Assembly: GCA_003577145.1 (NCBI GenBank)
Contig: QEUP01000005.1
Location: 1-64,000 of the forward strand
Source of the DNA: Acidobacteriota bacterium
GTDB lineage: Bacteria > Actinomycetota > Acidimicrobiia > Acidimicrobiales > Microtrichaceae
Direction of reading: 5' to 3'
Length of the DNA stretch: 64,000 nucleotides
The first letter of the stretch is position 1. Each line of letters opens with the position of its first letter. Both the position numbers and the translations under genes were made by a program. Positions 16,662 through 25,502 of the stretch are shown here, piece after piece. Below the pieces are notes generated by a model. The model saw only the letters and a list, made by a program, of their open reading frames with translations. It did no database searches and had not been told where the DNA came from.

Positions 16662-17462
16662 TCAGGCTCCGGGCAGGTTGACGAAATCGGGTTGGCGCTT
16701 TTCGCGGAATGCGGCCACTGCTTCGCGGTTCGCGGGCCCTCCGGCGAGAGTTGCCCAAACCTTGTTCTCCCGCGCCCTTGCTGACGTGACGGAATCGAGG
16801 CGGGCTCCGATCAGTAGCTGCTTGGTCGCTACCAGGGACGGGATCGGCATGGCGGCGATCGTGCGGGCGAGCTCCATCGTCTCCACGAGAAGTGATCCTG
16901 GCGAGCACTTCCGCAACGCAAGCCCCGATTCGACCGCCTGATCAGCGTCGAGCCACCCCGCGGTGAACAGCAGGTTGGCGGCATGTTGCCACCCCATCCG
17001 CTCGGGCATGAGAAAGGAGCTAGCCGCTTCGGCTGTCACCCCGAGCCGGACGAACGGTGTCTGCAGCCTGGCGTCCTCGCTGACGAGGACCTGATCGCAG
17101 TGCAGGAGCAGCGTCAGGCCGATGCCCACGCCGAGACCGTTCACCGCGGCGATGAGCGGCTTGGGGAACGCCTGGACGGCGTCCATGAAGGATTGGAACC
17201 CGTGTGGCTCGCCGTCGTCGTGTCGGCGAGGCCGGGCCATCTCCGCGAGGTCCTGGCCGGCAGTGAAGGCCCTGCCTTCGCCGGTGAGGACCACCACGGC
17301 GATCTCGTCACACCCGGCAGCTTCGAGAAGCCCGTCGCGCACGGCGTCGTAGAGGTCGTCGTTGAACGCGTTCAGCGATCGCGGGCGGTCGAGAACCATC
17401 ACCCGAACCCTGTCGGCGTCCTCCATGCGTAGAACCCTGATGGGCTCGTCCTCGTCGGACAT
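16662..17462 (-). CDS. Enoyl-CoA hydratase/isomerase family protein
   Basis: The 266-residue crotonase-fold protein has RPRSLNAFNDDL, the oxyanion-hole stretch GRAFTAGQDLAEM, and AAVNGLGVGIGLTLLLHCD. The first catalytic glutamate position of classical hydratases (GGG-E) reads GVGIGLTLL here, with no Glu, and the second-region residues LGVTAEAASS contain a Glu. The exact reaction (hydration, isomerisation or other) is therefore uncertain. It has GGAGGG 6 nt before ATG 17462 and begins 2 nt after the VOC gene, so they form an operon. Confidence 0.85.
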   Translation of the reverse strand: MSDEDEPIRVLRMEDADRVRVMVLDRPRSLNAFNDDLYDAVRDGLLEAAGCDEIAVVVLTGEGRAFTAGQDLAEMARPRRHDDGEPHGFQSFMDAVQAFPKPLIAAVNGLGVGIGLTLLLHCDQVLVSEDARLQTPFVRLGVTAEAASSFLMPERMGWQHAANLLFTAGWLDADQAVESGLALRKCSPGSLLVETMELARTIAAMPIPSLVATKQLLIGARLDSVTSARARENKVWATLAGGPANREAVAAFREKRQPDFVNLPGA

Positions 17463-17464
17463 GA

Positions 17465-18325
17465 TCAGCCCTCCACCCGTTCGGGCTTACCAGACCATTG
17501 CCAGGCCTGCGTCGGCCTCGACAGACCGAGCATCATTCCTCCCAGGGCAGGAGGGTGGAGGAAGATCGTCTGGATGGCTCCTGTGCCGCGGGCCGGCTCG
17601 GGAGGTACCGCGGTGTAGCCGGCCCCCGCCTCTCGGGCTCGTTCCTCGATCAACTCGAGGTCGCCCGACTCGGCGAACGCCATGTACAGGCTCTCGCCGA
17701 ATCGCGCGAAGAACCGACCCATGGTGTTGTCGGGCACTTGCGGCGTGATGACCTCGAGGCGGTCGAGCCGGCGGTGATCGAAGAGGGTGAGGGTTCCCTC
17801 GTAGCCGTAGAACGAGGATGAGATCGGCTCGAATGAGGTGGCGTCGAGACCGAAGAGGTCCGAGTAGTCAGCGGTGACCGCTGGGGCGTCAGCTACGAGG
17901 TTCGTCACCTCGTAGAGCGCGGCGACAACACCCACGGGTTCACGCGGCTCGTCGGGGCTGACGACGAGACGTAGGCCGTGGTTGCCGGTGGCTCCAGGAT
18001 CGAGGAAGGCCTGGCCGGCCTCGACGGGCACCTCGAGGCCGCGCTCGCGGAGCCGAGTAGCGAAGACGCCGACGTCCGCAGTCGTGGCACCGCCCGCGAA
18101 GAGGTGGCCGCCACGTTCCGCGACGGCTTGCGAAACCGGGCCCGCTCCATCGGGCTCGAGGATCTCGACGCAGCCGGTCCCGAGGCGGAGGATGGCGCGC
18201 CGGCAGGCCAGAGCCGACACCTTGTCGTCCCGCTCCAGCTCGGCGCCCAGCAGCGCAACCCAGCCCTTCGCAGCGGCAGTTCGATCGGGAACCACCAGCT
18301 GGACACGGTCGATAGTGTTGAGCAC
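17465..18325 (-). CDS. Two-domain VOC (glyoxalase/dioxygenase fold) protein
   Basis: The 286-residue protein contains two vicinal-oxygen-chelate modules. The first starts TIDRVQLVVPDRTAAAKGW and the second YEVTNLVADAPAVTADYSDLFG. Metal ligands of active VOC enzymes (His/Glu on paired strands) are not obvious: the first-strand His is Gln in VQLVV and only a late Glu (VEILEP) is seen. It may be a binding protein or bind metal differently. Start is GTG 18325. It is co-transcribed with the crotonase, so a role in acyl-CoA metabolism is possible. Confidence 0.7.
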   Translation of the reverse strand: MLNTIDRVQLVVPDRTAAAKGWVALLGAELERDDKVSALACRRAILRLGTGCVEILEPDGAGPVSQAVAERGGHLFAGGATTADVGVFATRLRERGLEVPVEAGQAFLDPGATGNHGLRLVVSPDEPREPVGVVAALYEVTNLVADAPAVTADYSDLFGLDATSFEPISSSFYGYEGTLTLFDHRRLDRLEVITPQVPDNTMGRFFARFGESLYMAFAESGDLELIEERAREAGAGYTAVPPEPARGTGAIQTIFLHPPALGGMMLGLSRPTQAWQWSGKPERVEG

Positions 18326-18360
18326 CGGATGAGTCTGTCACACGAGAACGAGGAGGAGTG

Positions 18361-18711
18361 ATGAGCGAGACCGAGCGGGATTCCATCGCCGAGCTCAAAG
18401 CGGAGGTGGGAGAGCTGCGAGAGCGCATGGCCGAACTGAACAAGAAGGTCCTCGACGCCCAGCTCGAGGCGTGGCGCAGCCGTTTCGACGAGCTCGACCT
18501 GCAGACGCATCTGGGGGGCATGGATCTGCGGGACAAGGTCCAACCAATCCTTGACCAGCTCAACGACCAGTGGGCCAAGGCCCGTGCCCAGCTCGACGAG
18601 ATGGGATCAGGGGCGGGCGAGGCGGCGAAGGCGATCAACGACGCCGTCCAGTCGGCCGTCGACGAGTTCAGGGCTGGTTTCAAGAAGGCGCTGGAGGCGC
18701 TACGGACCTGA
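18361..18711 (+). CDS. Small helical, coiled-coil protein
   Basis: The 116-residue protein is almost entirely charged amphipathic helix with heptad-like spacing (SIAELKAEVGELRERMAELNKKV), then a second helical part ending EFRAGFKKALEALRT. It has no cysteine, no membrane segment and no signal peptide. It resembles apolipoprotein-like or phasin-like helical proteins only in composition; I recognise no family. GAGGAGGAG precedes ATG 18361. It is divergent from the VOC gene and converges on the FABP-like gene with a 12-nt overlap. Confidence 0.7.
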   Translation: MSETERDSIAELKAEVGELRERMAELNKKVLDAQLEAWRSRFDELDLQTHLGGMDLRDKVQPILDQLNDQWAKARAQLDEMGSGAGEAAKAINDAVQSAVDEFRAGFKKALEALRT

Positions 18712-19275
18712 ACGGTCGGCAGCCCTGCGAAGGGTGTTGCGGTCGGTGTGGTGGAGCAGGTCGTCCATGAAGTCCATTGCCAGGACGGTGTCCTCTTCGT
18801 AGGAGTAGGTGTCGTCGTCGAGCACGGTGATCGTCACCAGGTACTCCACCGTCCTGGCCGTCCTGTCGAGGTGGGGGTTGGAGAGGATTCCGAAGACCTC
18901 GGAGCCGATCACGGCGCGCATGGCGAAGCAACGACTGTCGGGTGACGCCTCGCCACCGGCGATCACGACCGTGCCACGCGGCACCATGAAGCAGCGCATC
19001 ACCTGACCGGCGTCGGCGTCCCAGAGCCAGTAGCCGACCTCGGTGTGAAAGGGTTCGTCCTCTTCTGCCCGCCACGCCGCGGTTCTGTAGTCGAGTCCGT
19101 AGAGGATCTGCTTGCCGTTCTCGACTGGTCCGAATGGGGCGAACGTCGTGCGCTCCTTGTACGGTGTCTCGGCTACTTTGCCCAGCGCGTGATTGAAGGA
19201 GATGTCCAAGCCCTGGTCGCCCTCCCAGCTTCCTGCCAGCGGCGCCAAGGGCCCGAGGTTCCCGAGCTGATCCAT
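18700..19275 (-). CDS. FABP/nitrobindin-like beta-barrel protein
   Basis: The protein (191 residues from ATG 19275; a TTG at 19308 would add 11) has the nitrobindin-type opening LAPLAGSWEGDQGLD and the typical body: PYKERTTFAPFG, ILYGLDYRTAAWR and HTEVGYWLWD. Members form a ten-stranded lipocalin-like barrel; nitrobindins bind haem through a histidine near the C-terminus. Here HLDRTARTVEYL and DLLHHTDRNTL offer candidates, but haem binding is not certain. It is often annotated as a FABP family or DUF1794-like protein in actinobacteria. Confidence 0.7.
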   Translation of the reverse strand: MDQLGNLGPLAPLAGSWEGDQGLDISFNHALGKVAETPYKERTTFAPFGPVENGKQILYGLDYRTAAWRAEEDEPFHTEVGYWLWDADAGQVMRCFMVPRGTVVIAGGEASPDSRCFAMRAVIGSEVFGILSNPHLDRTARTVEYLVTITVLDDDTYSYEEDTVLAMDFMDDLLHHTDRNTLRRAADRSGP

Positions 19276-19418
19276 GGTCGGCGATGCTAGTCCTGGCCCG
19301 GTTCGCAAGTTGTCGTGTGCTGTACGTCACCCCTCAGGCCATGATTGATGCGGTAGACAGGGAACAAGGCGGTCCCCGAAGATGCTGAGCAAGGAGAAAG
19401 CCGTGCTGAGGTTCCGGA

Positions 19419-20492
19419 ATGGACGATGAACGCCTCCCAATTGGCAGTGCCGTCGATGTCGGGGTCCGCGTCTGGCCCCGGCCTTCGGTGGATCACACCG
19501 CGGCCGACTCACAGGTCGAGTCCGACGACGAGATCGCCTCGATGGGCGACACGGAGTTGGTCGAGGGAATCGAACGCCTCCGGGCCGAGAAGCAGGCGAT
19601 CATCCTGGCCCACAACTACCAGATCCCACCCATCCAGGACCTCGCCGACTTCGTCGGGGACTCGCTACAGCTCTCACAGCAGGCCGCGGCTGCCGACGCC
19701 CGTCTCATCGTGTTCTGCGGCGTGCACTTCATGGCTGAGACCGCGGCGATCCTCTGCCCGGAGAAGAAGGTCCTCATCCCCGACGTCGAGGCGGGCTGCT
19801 CGCTCGCGGCCACGGTGACGGCCGAGCAGGTGCGCGAGTGGCGACGGGAGAACCCTGACGGCGTGGTCGTCTCCTACGTCAACACCGATGCCGAGGTCAA
19901 GGCTGAGTCCGACTACTGCTGTACGTCGTCCAACGCAGTCGATGTCGTGCGTTCGGTGCCGGAGGGGAGGGAGATCCTCTTCCTGCCCGACATGTTCCTC
20001 GGGCTCTTCGTCGAGCGGCAATCCGGCCGGAGGCTGCAGCTCTGGTTGGGGGAGTGCCACGTCCATGCGGGCATCCGACCCGATGACATCGGCGACCTCT
20101 TGGACGAGCACCGAGATGCACACCTCCTCCTGCATCCGGAGTGCGGCTGCGTGAGCCAGTGCCTCTACGCGCTGGGAGAGGGCGACCTGCCGGCGGACCG
20201 CACGTTCGTGCTGAGCACAGGGGGCATGGTCAGGCACGGTCGCGAATGCAGTGCCGGGCACGACTACGTGGGGACAGAGACCGGTCTGCTCCACCGCCTC
20301 CGCACCGAGAACCCCGACAAGGAGTTCATCCCGCTACGCGAGGATGCGATCTGTGAGTACATGAAGAAGATCACGCTGCCCAAGCTCTACCGGAGCCTAC
20401 GAGACGAGGTGGAACAGGTCGTGGTGCCGGAACCGATTGCCACCAGGGCTCGCGTCGCGATCGATCGCATGATGAAGGTCCCTGCCCTCTGA
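19419..20492 (+). CDS. nadA: Quinolinate synthase NadA
   Basis: The 357-residue enzyme condenses iminoaspartate with dihydroxyacetone phosphate to give quinolinate for NAD synthesis. Visible motifs are AIILAHNYQIPPIQDLADF, VFCGVHFMAETAAIL, the ESDYCCTSSNAV block, LLHPECGC and MVRHGREC, which include the cysteines that hold the oxygen-sensitive [4Fe-4S] cluster. The N-terminus is about 40 residues longer than the conserved core. ATG 19419 has TGAGGT about 6 nt upstream; ATG 19542 would give the shorter form. nadB and nadC are not adjacent. Confidence 0.93.
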   Translation: MDDERLPIGSAVDVGVRVWPRPSVDHTAADSQVESDDEIASMGDTELVEGIERLRAEKQAIILAHNYQIPPIQDLADFVGDSLQLSQQAAAADARLIVFCGVHFMAETAAILCPEKKVLIPDVEAGCSLAATVTAEQVREWRRENPDGVVVSYVNTDAEVKAESDYCCTSSNAVDVVRSVPEGREILFLPDMFLGLFVERQSGRRLQLWLGECHVHAGIRPDDIGDLLDEHRDAHLLLHPECGCVSQCLYALGEGDLPADRTFVLSTGGMVRHGRECSAGHDYVGTETGLLHRLRTENPDKEFIPLREDAICEYMKKITLPKLYRSLRDEVEQVVVPEPIATRARVAIDRMMKVPAL

Positions 20493-20501
20493 GAGCCGCG
20501 G

Positions 20502-20693
20502 TCAGGCCTGATCGAAAACCTCCAGCACTTGCAGGCGCCACTTGTGGAGTGGCTCCTTGCAGCCCTCGGGTGTCTTGCCGAGCCTCACCACCACCAGGTC
20601 GTTGGCTGGGCAAACCGTGATCTGTTGACCCTCGTAGCCGCTGGCCATGAAGGGCAGTTGGGCGGTGGCTCGCGTCGATGTTGCGACCCAGTC
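20502..20693 (-). pseudogene. C-terminal remnant of a beta-lactamase-family serine hydrolase
   Basis: Directly after the TGA stop of the FAD oxidoreductase, and in the same frame, an open stretch of 63 codons reads ...QLPFMASGYEGQQITVCP, then ANDLVVVRLGKTPEGC, and ends at TGA 20502-20504. This is the typical C-terminal end of class C beta-lactamase-like serine hydrolases (a GYxGQ strand, then DLVVVRLGKT). There is no start codon of its own and the SxxK and YxN catalytic parts are absent. It is best read as the leftover of a gene whose 5' part was lost, perhaps when the oxidoreductase gene was joined to it. Confidence 0.6.
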
Positions 20694-22100
20694 TCACTCG
20701 AGGGCGCGCAGGACCTTCATCGCCAGCGGCTCGCTCAGGTAGTCGGTCTTCCCCTGCTGAGCCAGATCGTCCTGCTTGCGCAGCGCCCGGCGACTCAGTT
20801 CGGCTGCGATCGATGCGATCGGCTCCGGTGGGAACGAAGGTTCCCGCGAGTCGACGAAGCAGAGTCCGTTCAGATCGCCGGCGACACCGAGCACCTTGTC
20901 TCTCAGGATCTTCCCGCCGGTGTGGCTGGGCGCCACCCCGTGGCCCGAGTAGGCCGCACCGTAATGAAGGCGACTGTTCACGCTGCCGAACACCGGGACG
21001 AACCGGGTGGTGAGCCCCACCGGGCCGCCCCAGTGGTGGGTGAACCTCACGTCAGCGAGTTGGGGAAAGGTGTCCCGGAAGGTCCCGAGCAGCCGGTGGA
21101 ACACCCCGTTGTTGCGGTCATGGCCGGCGGCGATGCGCCGCCCGGGGAACACGATGCCGTCGCTCCCACCCCAAAGGATCCGACCGTCGAGAGTGCGGCG
21201 GTAGTAGTGGACGAAGTTGCGCTTGTCCTCGATCCCGCAGTGGCTCGCCCAGCCGACCTCATCCCATTGCCGGTCGTCGAGCGGTTCGGTCAGCGCTATG
21301 TAGGTGTAGAGGGGGAGAACCTTCCGGCCGATCCGGGGGTCGGCGTGAGCCCACGCGTTGGTTGCCAGTACGGCTTGATCGGCTTCCAGCACAGCACCGT
21401 CGCGGGTTCTCAGCGCCACCCGGTCGGTGAGGACCTCGATGTCGTCCACCGCGGTTGCCTCGAAGACCGTGACGCCCCTTGCCTCGACGACCGAAGCGAG
21501 ACCGCGGGCAAGCTTGGCAGGGTGCATGACACCGCAGTGCTCCTCCCTGAGACCTCCCACGTAGGTCGGGGAGTGCACCTCGGCTTGCACCTCTTCGGCT
21601 GACAGGCGCTTGAACCCGCTCAACCCGAGCTCCTCTGCAGCCTCCATGTCCTGGTCGATGCGCGCCCGTTGAGCCTGGTTTGTAGCCACGACCATCAATC
21701 CGCCACGAACCCACTCGCAGTCGATCTGCTCGCGCCTTATCGTCTCGCCGATCTCGTCGACCGAGGCTGCCACCGCCTCGTGGGCCTCGCGAGCGGCAAC
21801 GTCGCCATTGTTCTCGCGGAGCTGGTGCAGGCTGAGATCGAGGAGCGTCATGGCGAAGCCACCGTTGCGGCCGCTGGCCCCGAATCCGATCGTCTCCCTC
21901 TCGACAACTGCAACACTCATCGACGGGTCGGCCTGGGTGAGGTGGTAGGCCGTCCACAGCCCGGTGAAGCCACCGCCCACGATCACGACATCGAAGCGTT
22001 GACCACCCGAGGCGGACGGCCGCCGTTGAGCCTCGGACGTCTCCAGCCAGTAGATCGACGAGCCGAACAGCTCGGGGAGATGGGGGTGTTGCTCGGGCAT
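20694..22100 (-). CDS. FAD-dependent amine/glycine oxidase-type oxidoreductase (DAO family)
   Basis: The 468-residue flavoprotein has the dinucleotide-binding motif VVIVGGGFTGLWTAYHL near residues 38-54, then VVERETIGFGASGRNGGFAM, a block shared with gamma-glutamylputrescine oxidase (PuuB/OrdL)-type enzymes. The C-terminal FAD loop is YGAAYSGHGVAPSHTGGKIL. Such enzymes oxidise secondary or primary amines with O2 or another acceptor; the substrate here is unknown. ATG 22100 has GGAGG 7 nt upstream. The stop is followed in frame by the serine-hydrolase remnant. Confidence 0.85.
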   Translation of the reverse strand: MPEQHPHLPELFGSSIYWLETSEAQRRPSASGGQRFDVVIVGGGFTGLWTAYHLTQADPSMSVAVVERETIGFGASGRNGGFAMTLLDLSLHQLRENNGDVAAREAHEAVAASVDEIGETIRREQIDCEWVRGGLMVVATNQAQRARIDQDMEAAEELGLSGFKRLSAEEVQAEVHSPTYVGGLREEHCGVMHPAKLARGLASVVEARGVTVFEATAVDDIEVLTDRVALRTRDGAVLEADQAVLATNAWAHADPRIGRKVLPLYTYIALTEPLDDRQWDEVGWASHCGIEDKRNFVHYYRRTLDGRILWGGSDGIVFPGRRIAAGHDRNNGVFHRLLGTFRDTFPQLADVRFTHHWGGPVGLTTRFVPVFGSVNSRLHYGAAYSGHGVAPSHTGGKILRDKVLGVAGDLNGLCFVDSREPSFPPEPIASIAAELSRRALRKQDDLAQQGKTDYLSEPLAMKVLRALE

Positions 22101-22164
22101 GAACGGTCCTCCGTCCAGGATCGTACGCGACGACGGTTATGGGGTCGACAAGGGGCTTGCCGTC

Positions 22165-22197
22165 GGAATCCGGAGTGCTCCGGTGAGCTCCGATTCC
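22165..22197. repeat. Imperfect inverted repeat in a divergent intergenic region
   Basis: GGAATCCGGAG and CTCCGATTCC can pair with one bulged C, and the inner CGGAGTGCTCCG is itself palindromic. It lies between the divergent oxidoreductase and the small gene at 22370. It could be an operator; nothing further supports a role. Confidence 0.4.
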
Positions 22198-22369
22198 GGA
22201 GGTCGCTCATCACGGTGACTCAGGGGCGAGATGGGATGAGCCGCGCCACCCAGAGTGACCTGGTCGGGAAATCTGGATTCCGGCCGACAACCTCATACGC
22301 TTTGTGGTGAACTCGTCGTCGGCGTGCGGCAGGGGGCTGCACGCCGATGTCCAGCCACAAGGGGGAATC

Positions 22370-22732
22370 ATGGCTGATCATGGATTGAGTGCCGCGTGGA
22401 AAGGCACCGTAGCGGGCCGCGAGAAGCAGAGCATGGATCTGTGGGCCGACGCGCTGACCTTTGCCGAGAAGCAGAAGGCCGACGCCAACATCGAGGAGTA
22501 CACGGTTCAGCTCTTCACGCCGACCGGGGGCGCGATCCCAGCAGGGATACTCACCTACTGGGGTAGCGAGGAGCAGGTCCTGGCCTTGCTCGCCGACGAG
22601 GAACGCACCCGGATCGCCCAGCGGGCCAACCTCTTGCTGGAAGGCTTCGCAGAGGCGAGGACCATGCGGGGCGAGGCCGTCATGGAGGGCGTGAACGAGT
22701 ACAGCGAGATCATCGACTCCCTGGATCGCTGA
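22370..22732 (+). CDS. Small soluble protein of unknown function
   Basis: The 120-residue protein has no signal peptide, membrane segment or cysteine. It reads as a helical N-terminus (LWADALTFAEKQKADANIEEY), a short strand pair (YTVQLFTPTGG) and a helical C-terminus. AAGGGGG lies just before ATG 22370; an in-frame GTG at 22304 would add 22 residues, and a TACGCT box lies directly before it. No family is recognised. It ends 20 nt from the convergent epimerase gene. Confidence 0.65.
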   Translation: MADHGLSAAWKGTVAGREKQSMDLWADALTFAEKQKADANIEEYTVQLFTPTGGAIPAGILTYWGSEEQVLALLADEERTRIAQRANLLLEGFAEARTMRGEAVMEGVNEYSEIIDSLDR

Positions 22733-22752
22733 TCCGCGGCCGGAGCCGGTCG

Positions 22753-23745
22753 TCAGGGAAGCAGACCGTTGGCGCGCAGCCACTTCTCGGTTCGTTGCAT
22801 GCCCTCGTCGAGGTCGACCTGCGGCTCCCAACCCAGCAGGTCGCCGGCCCTGGCGATCGACACCGACCCCGTCGCCGCCAGCATCCGCATGGTGGAGGCG
22901 TTGGCTTCGCTGCGGCGGCCCAGGAGGCGTAGGACGCGCCCGATCACCTCGGCGAGGGCGACGGCGACCGGCGTGGGGGCTACCCGCGGGCCGTCGATGC
23001 CCAGCATCCGGCAGTAGTAGGCGAAGAACTCACGGGCCTCGACGGCGACGCCCCCTGTGACGTTGAACACCTGTCCACGAGCCACCTCCGAGGTCGCCGC
23101 GCGCCAGACGAAGTCGGTCAGATCGTCGATGTACACCGGGACGAACGTCCCGTGACCACGGGCCGGAAGGACGACCTGGTGAGCCTTCAGCATCTGGATC
23201 GGGATGATGGTCCAAGGCCGCGAGCCGGGTCCGTAGACATCGCCGGGCCGCAAGATGGTCACGTCGATCTCACCGGCGGCATGTGACTGGAGGGCAACCT
23301 GCTCGGTTGCGATCTTCGTGTCGCCGTACGCTCCGCCCGAGGGTCGCACAGGGGTCAGTTCGGTGACCCCGCCCTCGCGGTGGTGCGAGTACACCGCACA
23401 CGACGAGAACACAACGATCCGGCTCGTACCGGCAGCGACTGCCGCCTCGATGACGTTGCGAGTGCCGCGCACGTTCACCGCCCACGCCTCGTCGACGGTC
23501 GCGGTGTTCGACACCAGGGCGGCGGTGTGGACGACGAGATCGCTTCCCGAGACGGAATCCTGCCAGGGTCCCGGTTCGGAGACATCGCCCGCGACGATCG
23601 GAACCGCTGGATCGCCGTCGGCGCCGTCCATCAGGTCGACTCCTGTCACTTCCCAACCTTCGTCGAGGAAGCGTTGCGACACGGCACGTCCGATGAAGCC
23701 GGCCGCACCCGTGACGAGGAGGCGGGGCGTGCCCGAGCGTGTCAT
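22753..23745 (-). CDS. NAD-dependent epimerase/dehydratase (3-beta-HSD-like extended SDR)
   Basis: The 330-residue extended SDR has the nucleotide motif VTGAAGFIGRAV (residues 11-22), an aspartate after strand 2 (GVDLMDGAD), the active-site pair in YGDTK, and RPGDVYGPGSRPW in the substrate domain. The wording is close to 3-beta-hydroxysteroid dehydrogenase/isomerase-like and UDP-sugar epimerase families. The start overlaps the end of the upstream ThDP enzyme by 4 nt (ATGA), so the two are translationally coupled, although a shared pathway is not obvious. Confidence 0.8.
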   Translation of the reverse strand: MTRSGTPRLLVTGAAGFIGRAVSQRFLDEGWEVTGVDLMDGADGDPAVPIVAGDVSEPGPWQDSVSGSDLVVHTAALVSNTATVDEAWAVNVRGTRNVIEAAVAAGTSRIVVFSSCAVYSHHREGGVTELTPVRPSGGAYGDTKIATEQVALQSHAAGEIDVTILRPGDVYGPGSRPWTIIPIQMLKAHQVVLPARGHGTFVPVYIDDLTDFVWRAATSEVARGQVFNVTGGVAVEAREFFAYYCRMLGIDGPRVAPTPVAVALAEVIGRVLRLLGRRSEANASTMRMLAATGSVSIARAGDLLGWEPQVDLDEGMQRTEKWLRANGLLP

Positions 23746-25445
23746 GTGGACTCGGCGGCGTACATGCCGGTGAAATCATCGAGGCCGGGTGGGTTGATGT
23801 TCTCGCGGTCGTCGACGACGACTTGTACCACGGCCGGCCCGCCGCTGGCGACCGACCTCTCGAGGGCGGGCCGCAGTTCGGTGGGTTTGTCGACCAGCTC
23901 GCCGTGACAGCCGAGCGCCCTGGCCACCTCGTCATAGCGGACCACCGAGTGCTTCACCCCTACCGTCGTGCCGGCGACCTTCTGCATGTACACCTCCTCC
24001 ATGCCCCACGCGTAGTCGCAGTTGATCACTGCCAGCAGAGGGATCCCCACTCGTGCCGCTGTCTCCAGCTCCTGGAGGTTGAAGCCGAAGGCGCCGTCGC
24101 CACTGAAGAGGACCACCGGACGGTCCGGGTTCGCCAACTTGGCGCCCATCGCGTACGGCAAGCCGGTTCCCAGGTGGCCGAAATGGCCCGTCCAGAGCAG
24201 AGAACGCGGGTGGTTGATGGTCATGGCGAGATGGGCCCAGAGTCCGGTGTTGCCGCCGTCGATGCAGACAATTGTGTCGTCGGATATGAAATGCGCCAGC
24301 TCGGCAGCGAGCCGACCGGGGTGTACCGGTGCGCTGTCGATGGTCAGATACGGGTCGACCAGGGCCCGCTTGAGCTCGTGATACTCCCTTGCGTAGGTCG
24401 ACGCCTCGTCGATCGGCTCACGCGCTTCGGTCCGGTGGCGCAAAGCTGCGAGGAGCGCCGCGAGACCTTTCTTGGCGTCGCCGACCAGAGCGATGTCGAC
24501 GCTGCGGTTCACGCCGATGTGTGTCGGGTCAACGTCGAGGTGGACGACCTTCTGGACCGCCGGATCGGCCCATCCCGGGGGGCTCAGGTACTGCACCGTC
24601 TCTCCGAGCTGTGTCCCGACCGCCAGGACCACGTCGGACTGGAGGTGGGCGGGGGTGCCCCACGGGAACGACATCCCTACCGACTGAGGGTGGTCCTCGG
24701 GGACGGCACCCCGTGCGCCGGCGCTCGTCATCACGAGCGCACCGAGGAACTCGGCGAGCTGGAGGAGCTCGGTGGCGGCGTCCCCCCGGTGCACGCCGTG
24801 CCCTGCGAGGATGAGGGGGAACCGCGCAGTAGCCAGCATCTCGGCGGCCGCCGCAATCGCTTCGGCATCGGGCGTTCCCGGGGTGAAGCGGTGGTGGACA
24901 GGATCGGAGATGGTGACCTCGTCCTCGTCTACCTCTTCGAGCAGGACGTCGGTCGGGAGCTCGAGGAAGACCGGCCCCTGGCGCCCGCTGAGGGCTTGTC
25001 GGGTCGCTTCTCTGACGAATTCGGGGATGCGAGACGCCGATTCGACGGTCGCCGCGAACTTGGTCACCGGTTTCAGGACATCCACCTGAGGGCCGTACTG
25101 GAAGCGGCCCCGCCGGATGGCCTGTAACGAGCGACGTACTCGTTGTGTTCCGATGGCGAAGACCGGCACCCCCTCCATCCAGGCGCACATCAGCCCCGGA
25201 ACCATGTTGGCGACACCCGGTCCGGCGGCGGCGGCCACCGCGGCCATCTGGCCGGAGCTGCGCGCCCAGGCGTCGGCCATGTGCACGCCCGCGCTCTCGT
25301 GGCGCGGCCCGATGAGCGCCATCCCGGCATTCTCAGCACTTCGCAGCATGGGACTCTGTCCGATGTCGGAGATGGTGAAGATGACCGGAATTCCCTCGGC
25401 CTGCATCGCCCTGATCATCAGCTCGCCGCCGTCTATGCGTGTCAT
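23742..25445 (-). CDS. Thiamine-diphosphate-dependent enzyme, acetolactate synthase-like
   Basis: The 567-residue protein has the three-domain IlvB/oxalyl-CoA decarboxylase architecture. The catalytic glutamate lies in GPRHESAGVHMADAWAR near residue 50. The central domain has AAEMLATARFPLILAGHGVHRG, and the C-terminal ThDP-Mg motif runs from FSGDGAFGFNLQE to LLAVINCDYAWG. It belongs with acetolactate synthase-like enzymes. No small regulatory subunit is nearby, so a catabolic decarboxylase or carboligase role is as likely as valine synthesis. ATG 25445 is chosen for GGAGGT 6 nt upstream. It is followed by the coupled epimerase. Confidence 0.85.
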   Translation of the reverse strand: MTRIDGGELMIRAMQAEGIPVIFTISDIGQSPMLRSAENAGMALIGPRHESAGVHMADAWARSSGQMAAVAAAAGPGVANMVPGLMCAWMEGVPVFAIGTQRVRRSLQAIRRGRFQYGPQVDVLKPVTKFAATVESASRIPEFVREATRQALSGRQGPVFLELPTDVLLEEVDEDEVTISDPVHHRFTPGTPDAEAIAAAAEMLATARFPLILAGHGVHRGDAATELLQLAEFLGALVMTSAGARGAVPEDHPQSVGMSFPWGTPAHLQSDVVLAVGTQLGETVQYLSPPGWADPAVQKVVHLDVDPTHIGVNRSVDIALVGDAKKGLAALLAALRHRTEAREPIDEASTYAREYHELKRALVDPYLTIDSAPVHPGRLAAELAHFISDDTIVCIDGGNTGLWAHLAMTINHPRSLLWTGHFGHLGTGLPYAMGAKLANPDRPVVLFSGDGAFGFNLQELETAARVGIPLLAVINCDYAWGMEEVYMQKVAGTTVGVKHSVVRYDEVARALGCHGELVDKPTELRPALERSVASGGPAVVQVVVDDRENINPPGLDDFTGMYAAEST

Positions 25446-25502
25446 GCTCGACCTCCGCCTTCTCTTGGTGAAGCGGGCCGGTTGCACAACCGGCCCTGTG
25501 GG

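Noticed and set aside
23739-25127. A 462-codon open frame on the plus strand opposite the ThDP enzyme
   Set aside because: The opposite strand encodes a full-length enzyme with all ThDP motifs. The plus frame has no recognisable domain and biased shadow composition.
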